From positions 29,204,951 through 29,268,950 of the forward strand of contig OX388311.1 in the NCBI GenBank assembly GCA_947579605.1: a DNA stretch of 64,000 nt, given 5' to 3'. The notes beneath the pieces are model-generated. The model was not told the DNA's origin. It searched no databases and worked only from the letters and a program-made list of their open reading frames with translations. A program made the position numbers and the translations under genes. Source of the stretch: Athripsodes cinereus (Eukaryota; Arthropoda; Insecta; Trichoptera; Leptoceridae). Positions 13,101 to 21,724 of the stretch are shown in pieces (position 1 is the stretch's first letter; each line of letters opens with the position of its first letter).

Positions 13101-16100
13101 CACGTAAAAGATTTCTTGCCGTGATTATTTCTAAAATAAAATATAATAAACTTACTGGTTTGTTGAAATATTGTGAACTTTAAGTTTTCATATACATACT
13201 CATATATCTATTTCAATTTATCGTGGTTGGAATACAATTAACATTTTTTAAGATAAATAATAAGATAAATTACAAATTGGGCTTATCCACTGATAATAAC
13301 GAGTGCACTGCCCTATATACAGCACAGTAACAGCATTGCCTACAAAAATCATATTATAAAACATACAATACTAAAGAATAGAGTGACAATATCAAACACA
13401 AGTTTGTAAATTTAAATTAGAGGCGGGAAAATATTCAAGAAACTTGTATCTATAAAACAATCATGGCATATCCCACAAGCATCGTAGCTAGTAAATAGAC
13501 TAACTGAATATTTATTTATTTACAAATATTTACGGCCAAAGCCTTTAACATGTTAAACCTCTGTATACATACAAAACATGTAAACAAAGGAAAGATCTGT
13601 TAAATGGTTGTCTCTATTAAAAAAATCATTCATTAAACTAGCCTCAGTGGATTCTAGCTTTTGTGGGGTCCCTGACAACAATTTGGTAAAAGGATTTCAA
13701 AAAATACCCAGCTTTTGACATTTCTTCTACCCCCCCCCCCCCATCAATTTTTGTGACAGAACTTGAAATTTTTTAGAATATGTTTTAATCAAAAATCTTG
13801 ATGTTATTGACCGAAGGTACTTGTTGGAAGTCCATTTCAAGATAAAATTGAAAAAAACTTTGAAAACACAGTGGATCACTTTCCAATAGTTTTTATATGT
13901 CATTTGGAATCCACAATATAACATTTACATTGACAGTTTAGAACGTATTCAACATATATTTTTGAAACATATGAACTACAAATTTGGTAACAACTACAAA
14001 AATGAATTACAGACATTACATACAAGACGTAGAAATTCAGACCTTTTGTACCTTTACGATTTAATAAACTCAAATATTGACTGTACAGACCTTTTAGCAA
14101 AAATTACTTTTAACATACCAAATAGACGAACGAGACACACCTCGACTTTCTTCTTAAGTAAAAAAAGTACTAATGCTGCTCAGAACTCGCCACTACATCG
14201 ATGCGTTACCACATATAACAATTTGGAGAAGGTGAGGTCCGTGGACATATTCTGTATGTCCAGGAGCCTTTTTAGGAGCCACATTAGACAGGAATGAAAT
14301 ATTTGTTTATTTTTTCTTTTCTTTTCTTTTCTTTTTTTCTTTCTGTGTTTGTACTGTACTGGCAATAATAATAATGAATTCAAAGATGGGCTGGTCAAGT
14401 ACAAGAAATATGTTCAATGGTAATTATGTTATATTTTGTAAAATTTTATTGTATGTTGCCCATTTTTTTAAATAAATAAATAAATAAAAAAAAAAAAAAA
14501 AAATATCAATGAATTTCGTCGGTAGCCTGGAGGTAGAGTCTCGGCCTTCAGAACAAGGGGTCCGTGGTTTGATCCCAGGTGCCGGCAAACTCCCCTTTCA
14601 CGGCACAAGCTTTTAGCTTAGTGTGAAAGGTGTATAAGGTTGTATTTGGGTTTATAACAAACCCAGATATCTTTTTTAAAAAAAGAATTATAATTACTTT
14701 TTTATCAACACGGGCTTCTCCCAAATTTTTTTGTTCAAATCCTATAAAAACTGTTTGTCTCTGTATCTTATTTCACTTTTTACTAATCGCTTAATGATGG
14801 AGTCGAGAGTCTCCAAATACTAGTACGCGAAGTTAATAAAAGTCATTTGGAAGTTAACTACATACTGTGTTTTTTTCAATTTTATCTATTTTTAATTTTT
14901 TCTTCCATCTTTAAAGATTATACATTTTCAGTCTATTGTTCGGGGGGCCCCAAAGCATGATATCCCGGGCGTAAGGACTGTTACCGACTAACCTGGCAGT
15001 TGATATGTGGTTCCATCTTCCAAAGTCACTATTAGAACAACTTCTGATACACGGTGAGCTCTTCTTGTAAATGATATATACAAAGACACATTATTCTTGT
15101 TAGTGCCGTAGAAGGTGAGATTATCAGACTTGTTGTCATGTAATCTTTTTGGAGCGTCAGTTTCCCAAGTATATTTTATATCTTCCACACGAGTCTTCTT
15201 CCAATTCTGAATGGCACGTTTCGCCCAGAATTTCTTCAAAAAGTAATTCCAATCTACAACAAAAGAAATACTAACTTTATTTCATAAATTCTAGTTTCCA
15301 AAAAATATTTAATATCTAAATTAATATATTTTTATTGGTCTACTTTAAAAAGAAATATACACTTGTTTTATAATGTCTGAATTTCAATAAAAGAAAGCAA
15401 ACCAATTAACTTGTAGGGTACTATGCCTGTACACATACGGGCGTGAAATACCATAATAAATGTACTATGACCATACACCTATGTTCTCGCCTTTTATTAA
15501 TATAAGCATCATGGAAAAAAAGATAAGTCCATACTTGTATTTACACATTAGACACCATATTCTAAAGTTAAACAAAGCTTATATTGTACCGGATAATACT
15601 GTGGTACAGATTTTACTTCTTGGCTGTACTGTAAAGTAGTGTTTTGGATTCATTTGTGGACACCGAAAGTGATCATTTAAGCCAGCCTAGAGCCAATTCG
15701 TAAGCGTTGGGACACCTTTCTCACTTCTTCTGATTAGATTTTGTACAATGTAACATTGTGTAAACATGATTCTCCAATCGAAATGTCTGATTGGTTTTGT
15801 CGTCCGCGGATTGTGCCCAAATACAGTTTAACAATAAAAATTAATATGTATTCTTAACACTTAGATTCAATTTTAAATTGAATTTAATAAACAATGAACA
15901 AATCTCTATATACAAAATAATGTAAAATAAAGATGATACATAACTACATAAATGAGATCAATTTATATCAATACATTTGTTTATTTATTTACACGAATAT
16001 ATAAAATATTGAGAGGGATAACTGGAGGTTATCATTCTCAAATGAATGATAACATGAACTTAATTTTTTGAACCTCAAAAAACATGTTATCAAATATTTA

Positions 16101-19100
16101 CACAAAAACTATTAATAACACAATGAATGACATGTGCATTTCCTATGATATTTATATGAGTTCGTCGGTAGCCTGGAGGTAGAGTCTCGGCCTTCAGAAC
16201 AAGGGGTCCGTGGTTCGATCCCAGGTGCCGGCAAACTCCCCTTTCACGGCACAAGCTTTTAGCTTAGTGTGAAAGGTGTATAAGGTTGTATTTGGGTTTA
16301 TAACAAAACCCAGATATATATTTAAAAAAAAAAAAAAAATTTAAATTTATCTATATTAATACCATCACAGCATCTTCGAAAGTGGGGTAGTCAGTGCACT
16401 AATTGCACGTGGAGTAATGCGTCAGTTTGTGTCTTTAAAAATAAAATAGTCAATATTTGCTTTTTACATTCAATGAATGGGAGATTTGTCTACCTGAACG
16501 GACCAAAACACAAGTGGGATGGTGAAGTGAAAATAAGGAATTCAGAGGTTTAGGGCATAGAAAACTGGAAGACTGCATCCTTAGACAAAAAAGAGTAGTT
16601 ATAATATTTGGAGAAAATCAAGGCGCACAATAAGCTATCAAGCAATTGATGATAATTATACTATGATTAGGTTATAAATATGAATTACTTTACAACAATT
16701 AATATGCTTGTATGTTTATATATGTATATATCTTGTAAATGACAATATTTGCCGTGAATTGAATAATAAATAAATAATTTGCTTGATTTTGTTGGCACTA
16801 ACTATGTGGTAATCACGAAATATTTTAATTATAAGGAATTAGTTAATTATGTACTACACCACTTAAATTTTTTAAAAAACACTACCGGTTTCAACGCTCA
16901 GATGCATAGAAATACTTGCTGTAGATACAAATTTACTGTACAGGTGTCCAGAGAAGTTTAAACATCAAGGTGCAGAAATCATCCGAAAACATGAATGTGA
17001 ATCTCTACATACTAAAAATGAAGATATGAAGACGTTTAAGAGCATTAAGAAAACCTTATCTCAGAAAAATTTAATCTTAACCAAGGCAGATAAAGGTAAT
17101 ACAATTGTTATTATGAATAATTCACAATACACACAAAAAGTCGAAGATTTCATTCATAAAGGTGATTTCATTACAAGTGACAAAGACCCCACAAACAAAT
17201 TTCAAGAAACAATCAAGAAAACAATTAAGGAATGCCCCAATGTATGTGGTACATCTAAACACAATAGTGTAATCCTCAACCACCTAAGCTTTATGGACTA
17301 GCTAAAATACATAAACCGGGAATTCGTATAAGACCGGTTGTTCCAGCTTTCTGTGCACCTAATTATAATATGTGTAATAAATTTGTTAGTATGTTTAAAA
17401 ACCATAATCTTTTCAAACCTCGACGATCAATAAAAAATAGTATTGAACTAATTGACCATTTAAAAAATCTTAATATTCCACACAATAGTAAACTTGTCTC
17501 ATTTGATGTGGTTAATCTTTTCCCGAGCGTACCCACTGAAGATTGTAAAAATTTAGTATTAGATATATTAAATAAGTCAAATTTTAATAAAAATATTGTA
17601 CAGGAAATGTCCAAAGTCTTAGATGTCTGCATCAATCAGAATTATTTCACATTTAATAATAAGATTTATAAACAAAAAAACGGATTAGCTATCGGAGCCC
17701 CAACATCCCCTCTATTCTCAGAAATCTTTATGAACAATCTAGAAAACATTCTCTTCGACTCTGGACATCCCCTATTATCTAACATATTTGTATGGTATAG
17801 GTATGTTGATGACATTTTTGTTATATGGACAGGTAGTGATAGACAGCTAGATAATTTTTTGTCACATATTAATAAACTCCATAATAATATTAGGTTTACT
17901 GTAGAACACAATGATAGTAATGTTTTGAATTTCTTAGATTTAACCATTAGTGTAAATAATTCAAAATGTGAATTTGATATTTATCGTAAGCCTACTCATA
18001 CAGATTGTGTGATTCCAGCAGACTCAGACTAAATTAGCTTCGTTTCACTCTATGATATATAGAGCGCTTAAAGTTCCTCTTAATGACACAAATTTCAAAA
18101 ATGAAATTAACATTATCAAACAAATTGCTGTTAACAATAAATTTGACTCAAACCTAATCGATAAATTACTTAGAAAGAAAGAATTTAACATTATAACTAA
18201 GGAATACCTTTATTCTGTTGCTTCTAATAATCCAAATAAAGACAAATCATATAGAAAAATAATATTTATGAGTGACGTCACTCCGAAAGTATGTAACATA
18301 TTACCAGAATCAATAGTGCCAGCATTCTATACAAATAAAAATGTTAAAAATTTGATAAATAATAAAGATATCACAAATCCTTTCAACAAAAATGGGATAT
18401 ACACTTTAAAATGTAGTGATTGTGATGCAAAATATGTAGGAATGATCACGAGGAATTTTAAGACTCGAATCCGGGAACATGAACTTTGCTTAAGTAACAG
18501 TAACTTTTCTGAGTTTGATAATCATTTAATTGAACAAGATCATAGTTTTCATAGGGACAATAGTACTTTTAAACATACCAACATAAAAGAATATTTCAAA
18601 TTGTCGGCTTTACAAACAGGAGAAATTAACAAAAATTTAAATTTAAAACAAAATATAGTTAACAAAATGCTAGCGCCATACAAGTCACCCTTATTAATAA
18701 TGTTTCATGTAAATAAAAACTCTCCATCCCTTTCCCACTCTAACTCCCCCACCCTTCCCTAACTAATTAATCGTCTAATAATCTAAACAGTTCTAATATT
18801 TATTTAGTTTTAGTATAACACTCGTCAATGACGCATCTGAGCGTTGAAACGATGGGATTTCTAGAGGGAGTGCAATGGGCCTCCAACCCTACTAGGCCAA
18901 GGGGAAGAAAAAAGTTATAATATATCATCATCATCGCCCTCAACGCTCCTCTCGGGAGCACAGGGCAGAAACCAGCCTCCTCCATTCAGTGTCTGTGCCA
19001 ATTGCGTCACCTCTTTCCACGACATTCCTTGCGCTCCGATATCGTTGTCATAGGAACGGTGTATTGTGAAAGAGGGACGCCCGGGCCTACGGAACCCCTG

Positions 19101-19499
19101 CGGACGGAAGAACAGTGCTCTTTTTGGCCAACTATCATTGGGCATTCTCAAAACATGTCCCAGCCAGGACCATCGTCTCTCCTGTATTACGGAGATTACA
19201 GGTCTCTACTGGGTGCGCCGGCGCACAGAATCATTTGTAACATGTTCATACCATCTGACATCCAAAATCCTTCTAAGACACTTGTTTTCAAAGCTTAGTA
19301 TCTTCCGCTCTATATATATATATCTGTCAATTATTTATGTACTTACTACATACTAAAAAATAATATAACAACAATTACCTTGGGATGAATTAAATTCATT
19401 TTTCTGTTTTCTCTTGCTACTGAATACTAAAATGGCATAAATCACACTAAATATTCCAGTTATTAACACAGGGTAACCAAAAATAACACTTAATTCCAT
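1163..19499 (-). CDS. Phosphoenolpyruvate-synthase-like protein (PPDK_N ATP-grasp domain), 5' 13 exons, gene continues past left edge
   Basis: Exons, in transcript order: 19379-19499, 14993-15253, 8876-9047, 7670-7780, 7010-7228, 6008-6132, 5412-5573, 4897-5078, 4237-4382, 2681-2817, 2276-2417, 1696-1843, 1163-1435. All have GT-AG borders and the phases join to 733 codons without a stop. The start ATG opens a hydrophobic segment (about residues 5-27) followed by a basic stretch, so an N-terminal membrane anchor is likely. Residues 40-430 form an uncharacterised region. From 434 the PPDK_N/PEP-synthase ATP-grasp fold is recognisable: VGGKAASL (434-441), VPSGFCLT (454-461), VAVRSSG (540-546), AAGQNATILG (556-565), CWASLFT (579-585), AAGVMFTKHP (615-624), YGLGE then VSGHVEPD, and SPRDIEWAI near 725. 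Family members transfer phosphate from ATP through a swivelling histidine domain. That domain would lie outside the window, so activity cannot be judged. A PEP synthase or a rifampicin-phosphotransferase-like enzyme are both possible. Naming is by motif recognition. Confidence 0.9.
2852..3490 (+). mobile_element. 5'-truncated RTE-type LINE fragment with 12-bp target-site duplication
   Basis: The forward frame encodes the C-terminal part of a non-LTR reverse transcriptase ORF, recognisable by FARDGRFDKDIERR, LVPTLMYASET, INAVEMRSLRRM, WFGHVERM, KRGRPRTTW and a YPSWDMA end, followed by a TAGTATAG-type simple tail. Two in-frame stops (3033-3035 and 3198-3200) show it is dead. The 12-base string ATATCTTTTGTA flanks it at 2840-2851 and 3491-3502, a perfect target duplication. 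It sits in intron 9 of the PEP-synthase-like gene, antisense to it, about 34 bases from the acceptor side of exon 10. Confidence 0.88.
3895..4032 (+). repeat. LINE 3' tail remnant ending in (AAATA)n
   Basis: About 100 bases of unique-looking sequence end in TTAAATAAAATAAATAAATAAATAAAAA, the tail structure also seen at the ends of the LINE fragments at 14500 and 24498. No coding remains are visible, so only the 3' UTR of a retroposon seems present. It lies in intron 9 of the PEP-synthase-like gene. Confidence 0.45.
6600..6895 (+). repeat. Probable retroposon 3' fragment ending in an ACAT run
   Basis: This intron-6 stretch has a short forward open run near its end (around QVEDIALSTKFPAPLRW) and terminates in ACATACATACAT, a simple-sequence tail. 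It starts with TGCGAGCAAGCTTTCAAGAG, a string that looks like a retroelement terminal sequence. The family is not identified. It could instead be decayed host sequence. Confidence 0.3.
8012..8293. mobile_element. Foldback / MITE-like element with about 45-bp imperfect terminal inverted repeats
   Basis: The left arm begins TGATCACAATTGTATTTATT and the right arm, reverse-complemented, begins TGATCAAAATTGTATTTATT. Both then read through a T-rich stretch to CATTGTACACTGT / CACTGTATACTGT. A second inner pair, GGGGGAGGGATGCAGATT against GGAGGGAAGGGGGCGCAGATT, continues the symmetry, so nearly the whole element can fold back. It has no coding content and lies in intron 3 of the PEP-synthase-like gene. 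Confidence 0.6.
9166..10704. mobile_element. Non-autonomous hAT-type element, 1.54 kb, 8-bp TSD
   Basis: The ends are CAGAGATGTG and CACATCTCTG, a perfect 10-bp inverted repeat. They are flanked by the identical 8-mer GTTATAAT at 9158-9165 and 10705-10712. An 8-bp duplication with CAG-type termini is the hAT signature. Both subterminal regions (9180-9345 and 10515-10695) are built of many AAGTATTT / AAATACTTTT and TTTTGTATTT words in both orientations. The interior has no recognisable transposase. It carries a degenerate SINE-like piece near 9697-9800 and a tandem repeat at 10116-10460. It sits in intron 2 of the PEP-synthase-like gene. Confidence 0.85.
10116..10460. repeat. Tandem repeat, four units (95/82/95-bp spacing), inside the hAT element
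   Basis: TGTCTGCAAGCAATG starts at 10116, 10211, 10293 and 10388. Each is followed by ATATCGAATCAT, TCAACCCTTTCTCCATTTATG and a CAGTTTTTCATTCATCAAT stretch. The second unit lacks 13 bases, giving the 82-bp spacing. The units are nearly identical, so the array expanded recently. The overlapping open frames across it are a by-product of the repeat and are not treated as genes. Confidence 0.9.
11225..11445 (+). repeat. tRNA-derived SINE, family B
   Basis: The segment GGCCGGTGTGGCGTGGAGGT (A-box region) is followed by GTCCCGGGTTCGATTCCCGG, a canonical B box and T-arm-like stem at 11274-11293. A non-tRNA body follows (TGACCTTTTTCAAATTGTCC, CCGGGTGTTACACACCGGGTG). The head resembles a tRNA but lacks a complete cloverleaf. 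The body differs from the family A SINEs in the same window. Confidence 0.75.
12610..12667. repeat. Two copies of a 14-bp perfect palindrome ACGCACCGGTGCGT, 44 bp apart
   Basis: The palindrome lies at 12610-12623 and 12654-12667. Both copies are followed within a few bases by GTACTCC. It is embedded in a locally GC-richer patch (about 12390-12680) inside intron 2 of the PEP-synthase-like gene. It could be a protein-binding site, the ends of a small unrecognised element, or chance. Confidence 0.5.
13865..14505 (+). mobile_element. LINE (jockey/CR1-like) reverse-transcriptase 3' fragment with A-rich tail
   Basis: A forward frame from about 13900 reads through SLERIQHIFLKHMNYKF, LHTRRRNSDLLYLYDLINS, LLAKITFNIPNRRTRHTSTF and DIFCMSRSLFRSHIRQE. 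This is the usual C-terminal organisation of jockey/CR1-type ORF2 proteins. It ends at 14297 with TGA and is followed by a TTTTC-rich 3' UTR and an AAATAAATAAA plus poly-A tail. It is strongly 5'-truncated. It lies in intron 2 of the PEP-synthase-like gene, antisense to it. Clade assignment is approximate. Confidence 0.75.
14516..14685 (+). repeat. tRNA-derived SINE, family A, copy 2
   Basis: It reads GTCGGTAGCCTGGAGGTAGAG, GGTTTGATCCCAGGTGCCGG (B box), CTCCCCTTTCACGGCACAAG and GGTTGTATTTGGGTTTATAA, ending in AAACCCAGATAT and an A-run. It is inserted directly after the poly-A tail of the LINE fragment ending at 14505, the usual kind of A-rich landing site. Confidence 0.85.
16161..16339 (+). 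repeat. tRNA-derived SINE, family A, copy 3
   Basis: This copy is close to identical to the one at 14516-14685, including the A-box region at about 16165, the B-box GGTTCGATCCC near 16213 and the terminal AAACCCAGATATAT with a poly-A run. It is in intron 1 of the PEP-synthase-like gene. The low divergence between copies suggests fairly recent activity. Confidence 0.85.
16490..16773 (+). mobile_element. Decayed LINE 3' end fragment
   Basis: TGGGATGGTGAAGTGAAAATAAGG and the bases after it translate into broken pieces like the GRPK-x-WDxEVK region at the end of RTE-type reverse transcriptases. A 3' UTR and an AATAATAAATAAATAA tail follow. Many indels are present. Identification is by partial resemblance only. 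Confidence 0.45.
16889..18849 (+). mobile_element. Penelope-like element (RT plus GIY-YIG endonuclease), frameshifted, with inverted termini
   Basis: Three forward frames form one broken PLE protein. 17026-17290 carries an N-terminal region (ILTKADKGNTIVIMN). 17290-18020 carries the reverse transcriptase, with YGLAKIHKP, SFDVVNLFPSVP, GLAIGAPTSPLFSEI and the catalytic YRYVDDIF. 18025-18762 carries a linker and a GIY-YIG endonuclease (GIYTLKCSDCDAKYVGM with TRIREH). Frame changes near 17275 and 18025 inactivate it. The 18-mer GTTTCAACGCTCAGATGC at 16888-16905 has its exact reverse complement at 18833-18850, bracketing the coding remains. RT plus GIY-YIG is diagnostic of Penelope-like elements. 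It is in intron 1 of the PEP-synthase-like gene, antisense. Confidence 0.92.
18915..19300 (-). mobile_element. LINE reverse-transcriptase C-terminal fragment (minus strand)
   Basis: Read on the minus strand the frame runs EHVTNDSVRRRTQ, stop, RPVISVIQERRWSWLGHVLRM, PKRALFFRPQG, RRPGRPSFTIHRS, MSWKEVTQLAQ and an eroded end. The WLGHVLRM and GRP...W blocks are typical of the region after the RT domain in non-LTR retrotransposons. An in-frame stop and a missing 5' part mark it as dead. It lies about 80 bases upstream, in transcript order, of the intron 1 sequence next to exon 1. Confidence 0.7.
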
Positions 19500-20552
19500 A
19501 TTGACTTGCGTTTTACTCACATTAAACTAAATTGTCATATCATTTTATTCATAGTAAGTTAAAAGTACAATCTACAACTAATTTAATGATAAAACAAAAG
19601 ATAAGTAGATTAGGAATTTGAGATAATTTTACGCGGGGTTAAAGGTACAGAATACTGAAGATAGCGCGTAAGAGAGTAGAAGCAACTTATTTTAATATTT
19701 AAGTGTATCATTATTGTTATATCAAAAATAAATTGTGAACACGTATATCTTTGGTTAACACATTATTATTATTACAGTGCCAAAATTACATACCTACCTA
19801 CATAGCTCAATTATTTGTTTTTAATCATTTTTGTCTCCTTTACTGAGTAGATTTATGAATACTTTTAGTAAAAATAAATTTGAACAGGAAAAATCGTATT
19901 GTTATATCATAAAAATACGCACATCACAACTTATGAAAGCACTGAACCAAAAATGTCAAACACTGGGAACCCCTGCCCATAGATTATATTTATGTAGAAA
20001 AAATAATTATTTCTATTTCATTATTAGATTCATCTTTTCATGTTGCTTGTTTTCGGCCAGTAACTTTTATTTTTACATTTTAAGCTGTTACAATTCATTT
20101 TCTAAAAACGGTTTAGATTTATGATAATATAATAAAACTTGAGTGCTGCGTTAATCGATAGATTTTTCGTTTTTATCATTAAATTGTTTTGTTTTTGTTC
20201 TATAGCAAAAATCTGTGTGAAAAAAGTAGGTAGGTGCTTAAATAATTTATATTTTTTTGTCGTTTTGCTTAATTTTTCTTTTCATGATGTGATAAGATAA
20301 AAACTATACCTACATATAGTTTTTTTGAAAAAAAAACTCTCCCTGAAAAAAGTCCTACTACCTATTGGAATGGTTGGTATGCCATTGCGTGAACTACGTG
20401 AAATGACCACTTGGATCAAATTATCAAAATCAGCGTGCCTGTATTCGTCCTCTCTGCTTCCACACATGGGATACGGCGTGAGGGTTTAATAGTCTAACAC
20501 GAACGCACCTAAAATCTAACACGAACGCATAAAAATACGAATATTCTATTTA
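19500..20552. other. Upstream region of the PEP-synthase-like gene; LINE tail remnant at about 20380-20490
   Basis: This contains the presumptive promoter and 5' UTR of the minus-strand gene starting at 19499. No TATA or initiator element stands out. The stretch CTCTCTGCTTCCACACATGG...GGCGTGAGGGT (20448-20485) resembles the end of the RTE-type LINE at 2852-3490 (CTCTCTGCC...GGCGTGAGGGT), so a decayed copy of that family ends here. A 97-codon forward open run at 19831-20124 has no recognisable content. Confidence 0.45.
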
Positions 20553-20556
20553 TTAA

Positions 20557-21720
20557 CAACTTCGCTGCCTTCTCCGCACATGTGCGGAGTACGATTTTCA
20601 ATCCTATAGCCGACACCGCACTTGTGCGTGATCGAATCATGGTCTTTGAATGATTCAGTATAAAGTCGGCATTCGTAATGATATGTTTATTGTAGTGTGG
20701 CACTGCTCACGACACATTTAAAATATTATTATGGTGTTTGGATTTTACTTTGCGAATTTCATACCGCCTGAAATCGCTTGCGAATATGGATGATGAAGAA
20801 AATTTGTCAAGACCTAAAAGAGTGAAATTATCAATGATTTATCAATTAACTGACAGTGATATTGAAGCAGAACTATGTTCAGATGACACTGATAAAGATT
20901 ATAATATCGACAATGAGATGTCTTCAGATGATGATGACGAATACGAAGGTCATGAACAACTAACCTTCAATCAAGTGGCAATAAATGTTCCTCCGTCTAC
21001 TGATCGTCCTGAAACCGTGGAATCTTCTCTCGAAGGTTCAACTACGTCATGGACCACGAGTTCTTATATGGTTAATAACATACTATTTACTAAGCAGAAT
21101 GAATTTTTCGGCAATCCAGGAACAACTCCGATTGATTTTGTGATTATTTTTTTTTGATGAAAAGTTTTAGTGATGGTTTAGATTTAGAGACAAATACCCA
21201 AGTATTGATATTATTTCAAATACCTGGAGTTACAGAACAATCCAGAATCACTAAATGGAAGGATCTAACCATTCCAGTTTTTTTTTTTGGATTACTTATT
21301 CATATGGGGACTATACAGCTTAGTCGTACGAGTATCTTAGTCGTATACAAGATTATTGGAAGACTAGAAGATTGTTTTCAATTAGAATATTCGGAGAAAT
21401 AATGTTTAGGTATAGGCACAGTGAATTTTTCATAGAATTATTTTATTTAGGTTTATATTTTCGTAAATAAAGTAACTTTTTGTAAACAAAATGATTTCCG
21501 CACATGTGCGTGATCGGCACTGAGGTAGAAATTTTCATTGTCAGTGCCAGCTCCGCACATATGCGGTTTTTTTTTATTTTTATTTTTCCAATCATAAAAA
21601 ACAAAAAAAGTAAAAATGACAAATAATTTCCAAAAAAGAATGTTTTTTATATAGAATAATACGAAAAACCGTGAGCGGATTTCCTCAAGATTCAACTATG
21701 CTTGGGAGGCAGCGAAGTTG
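20557..21720 (+). mobile_element. piggyBac-like element, 1.16 kb, TTAA-flanked, transposase truncated
   Basis: Perfect 13-bp inverted ends CAACTTCGCTGCC / GGCAGCGAAGTTG are bounded by TTAA at 20553-20556 and 21721-21724, the piggyBac target duplication. The forward coding remains start near 20786 (MDDEENLSRPKR) with an acidic N-terminus (20870-20960). They reach the piggyBac core start (FGNPGTTPIDF, then TKWKDLTIPVF, FGLLIHMGTIQLSR) at about 21270-21340, with frameshifts near 21150 and 21330. The catalytic DDD core is absent, so it cannot self-mobilise. Subterminal CCGCACATGTGCG-type palindromes lie near both ends. Confidence 0.9.
20572..20634. repeat. Left subterminal palindromes of the piggyBac-like element
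   Basis: CTCCGCACATGTGCGGAG at 20572-20589 is an 18-bp perfect palindrome. CCGCACTTGTGCGTGATCG follows at 20616-20634. Related words occur at the right end at 21498-21517 (CCGCACATGTGCGTGATCGG) and 21551-21566 (CTCCGCACATATGCGG). Paired subterminal sites like these are plausible transposase-binding sites. That role is an inference. Confidence 0.7.
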
Positions 21721-21724
21721 TTAA

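Noticed and set aside
16888..16905. Hammerhead ribozyme at the Penelope-like element termini (CTGA...GAAAC pattern on the minus strand)
   Set aside because: The string is CTGAGCGTTGAAAC. The required GA of the CUGANGA core and a closable stem II are missing. A motif search could still test it, but by eye it does not qualify.
19831..20124. 97-codon forward ORF upstream of the PEP-synthase-like gene
   Set aside because: The composition is AT-driven (F, Y, S, N, K rich), with no recognisable domain and no splice or promoter support.
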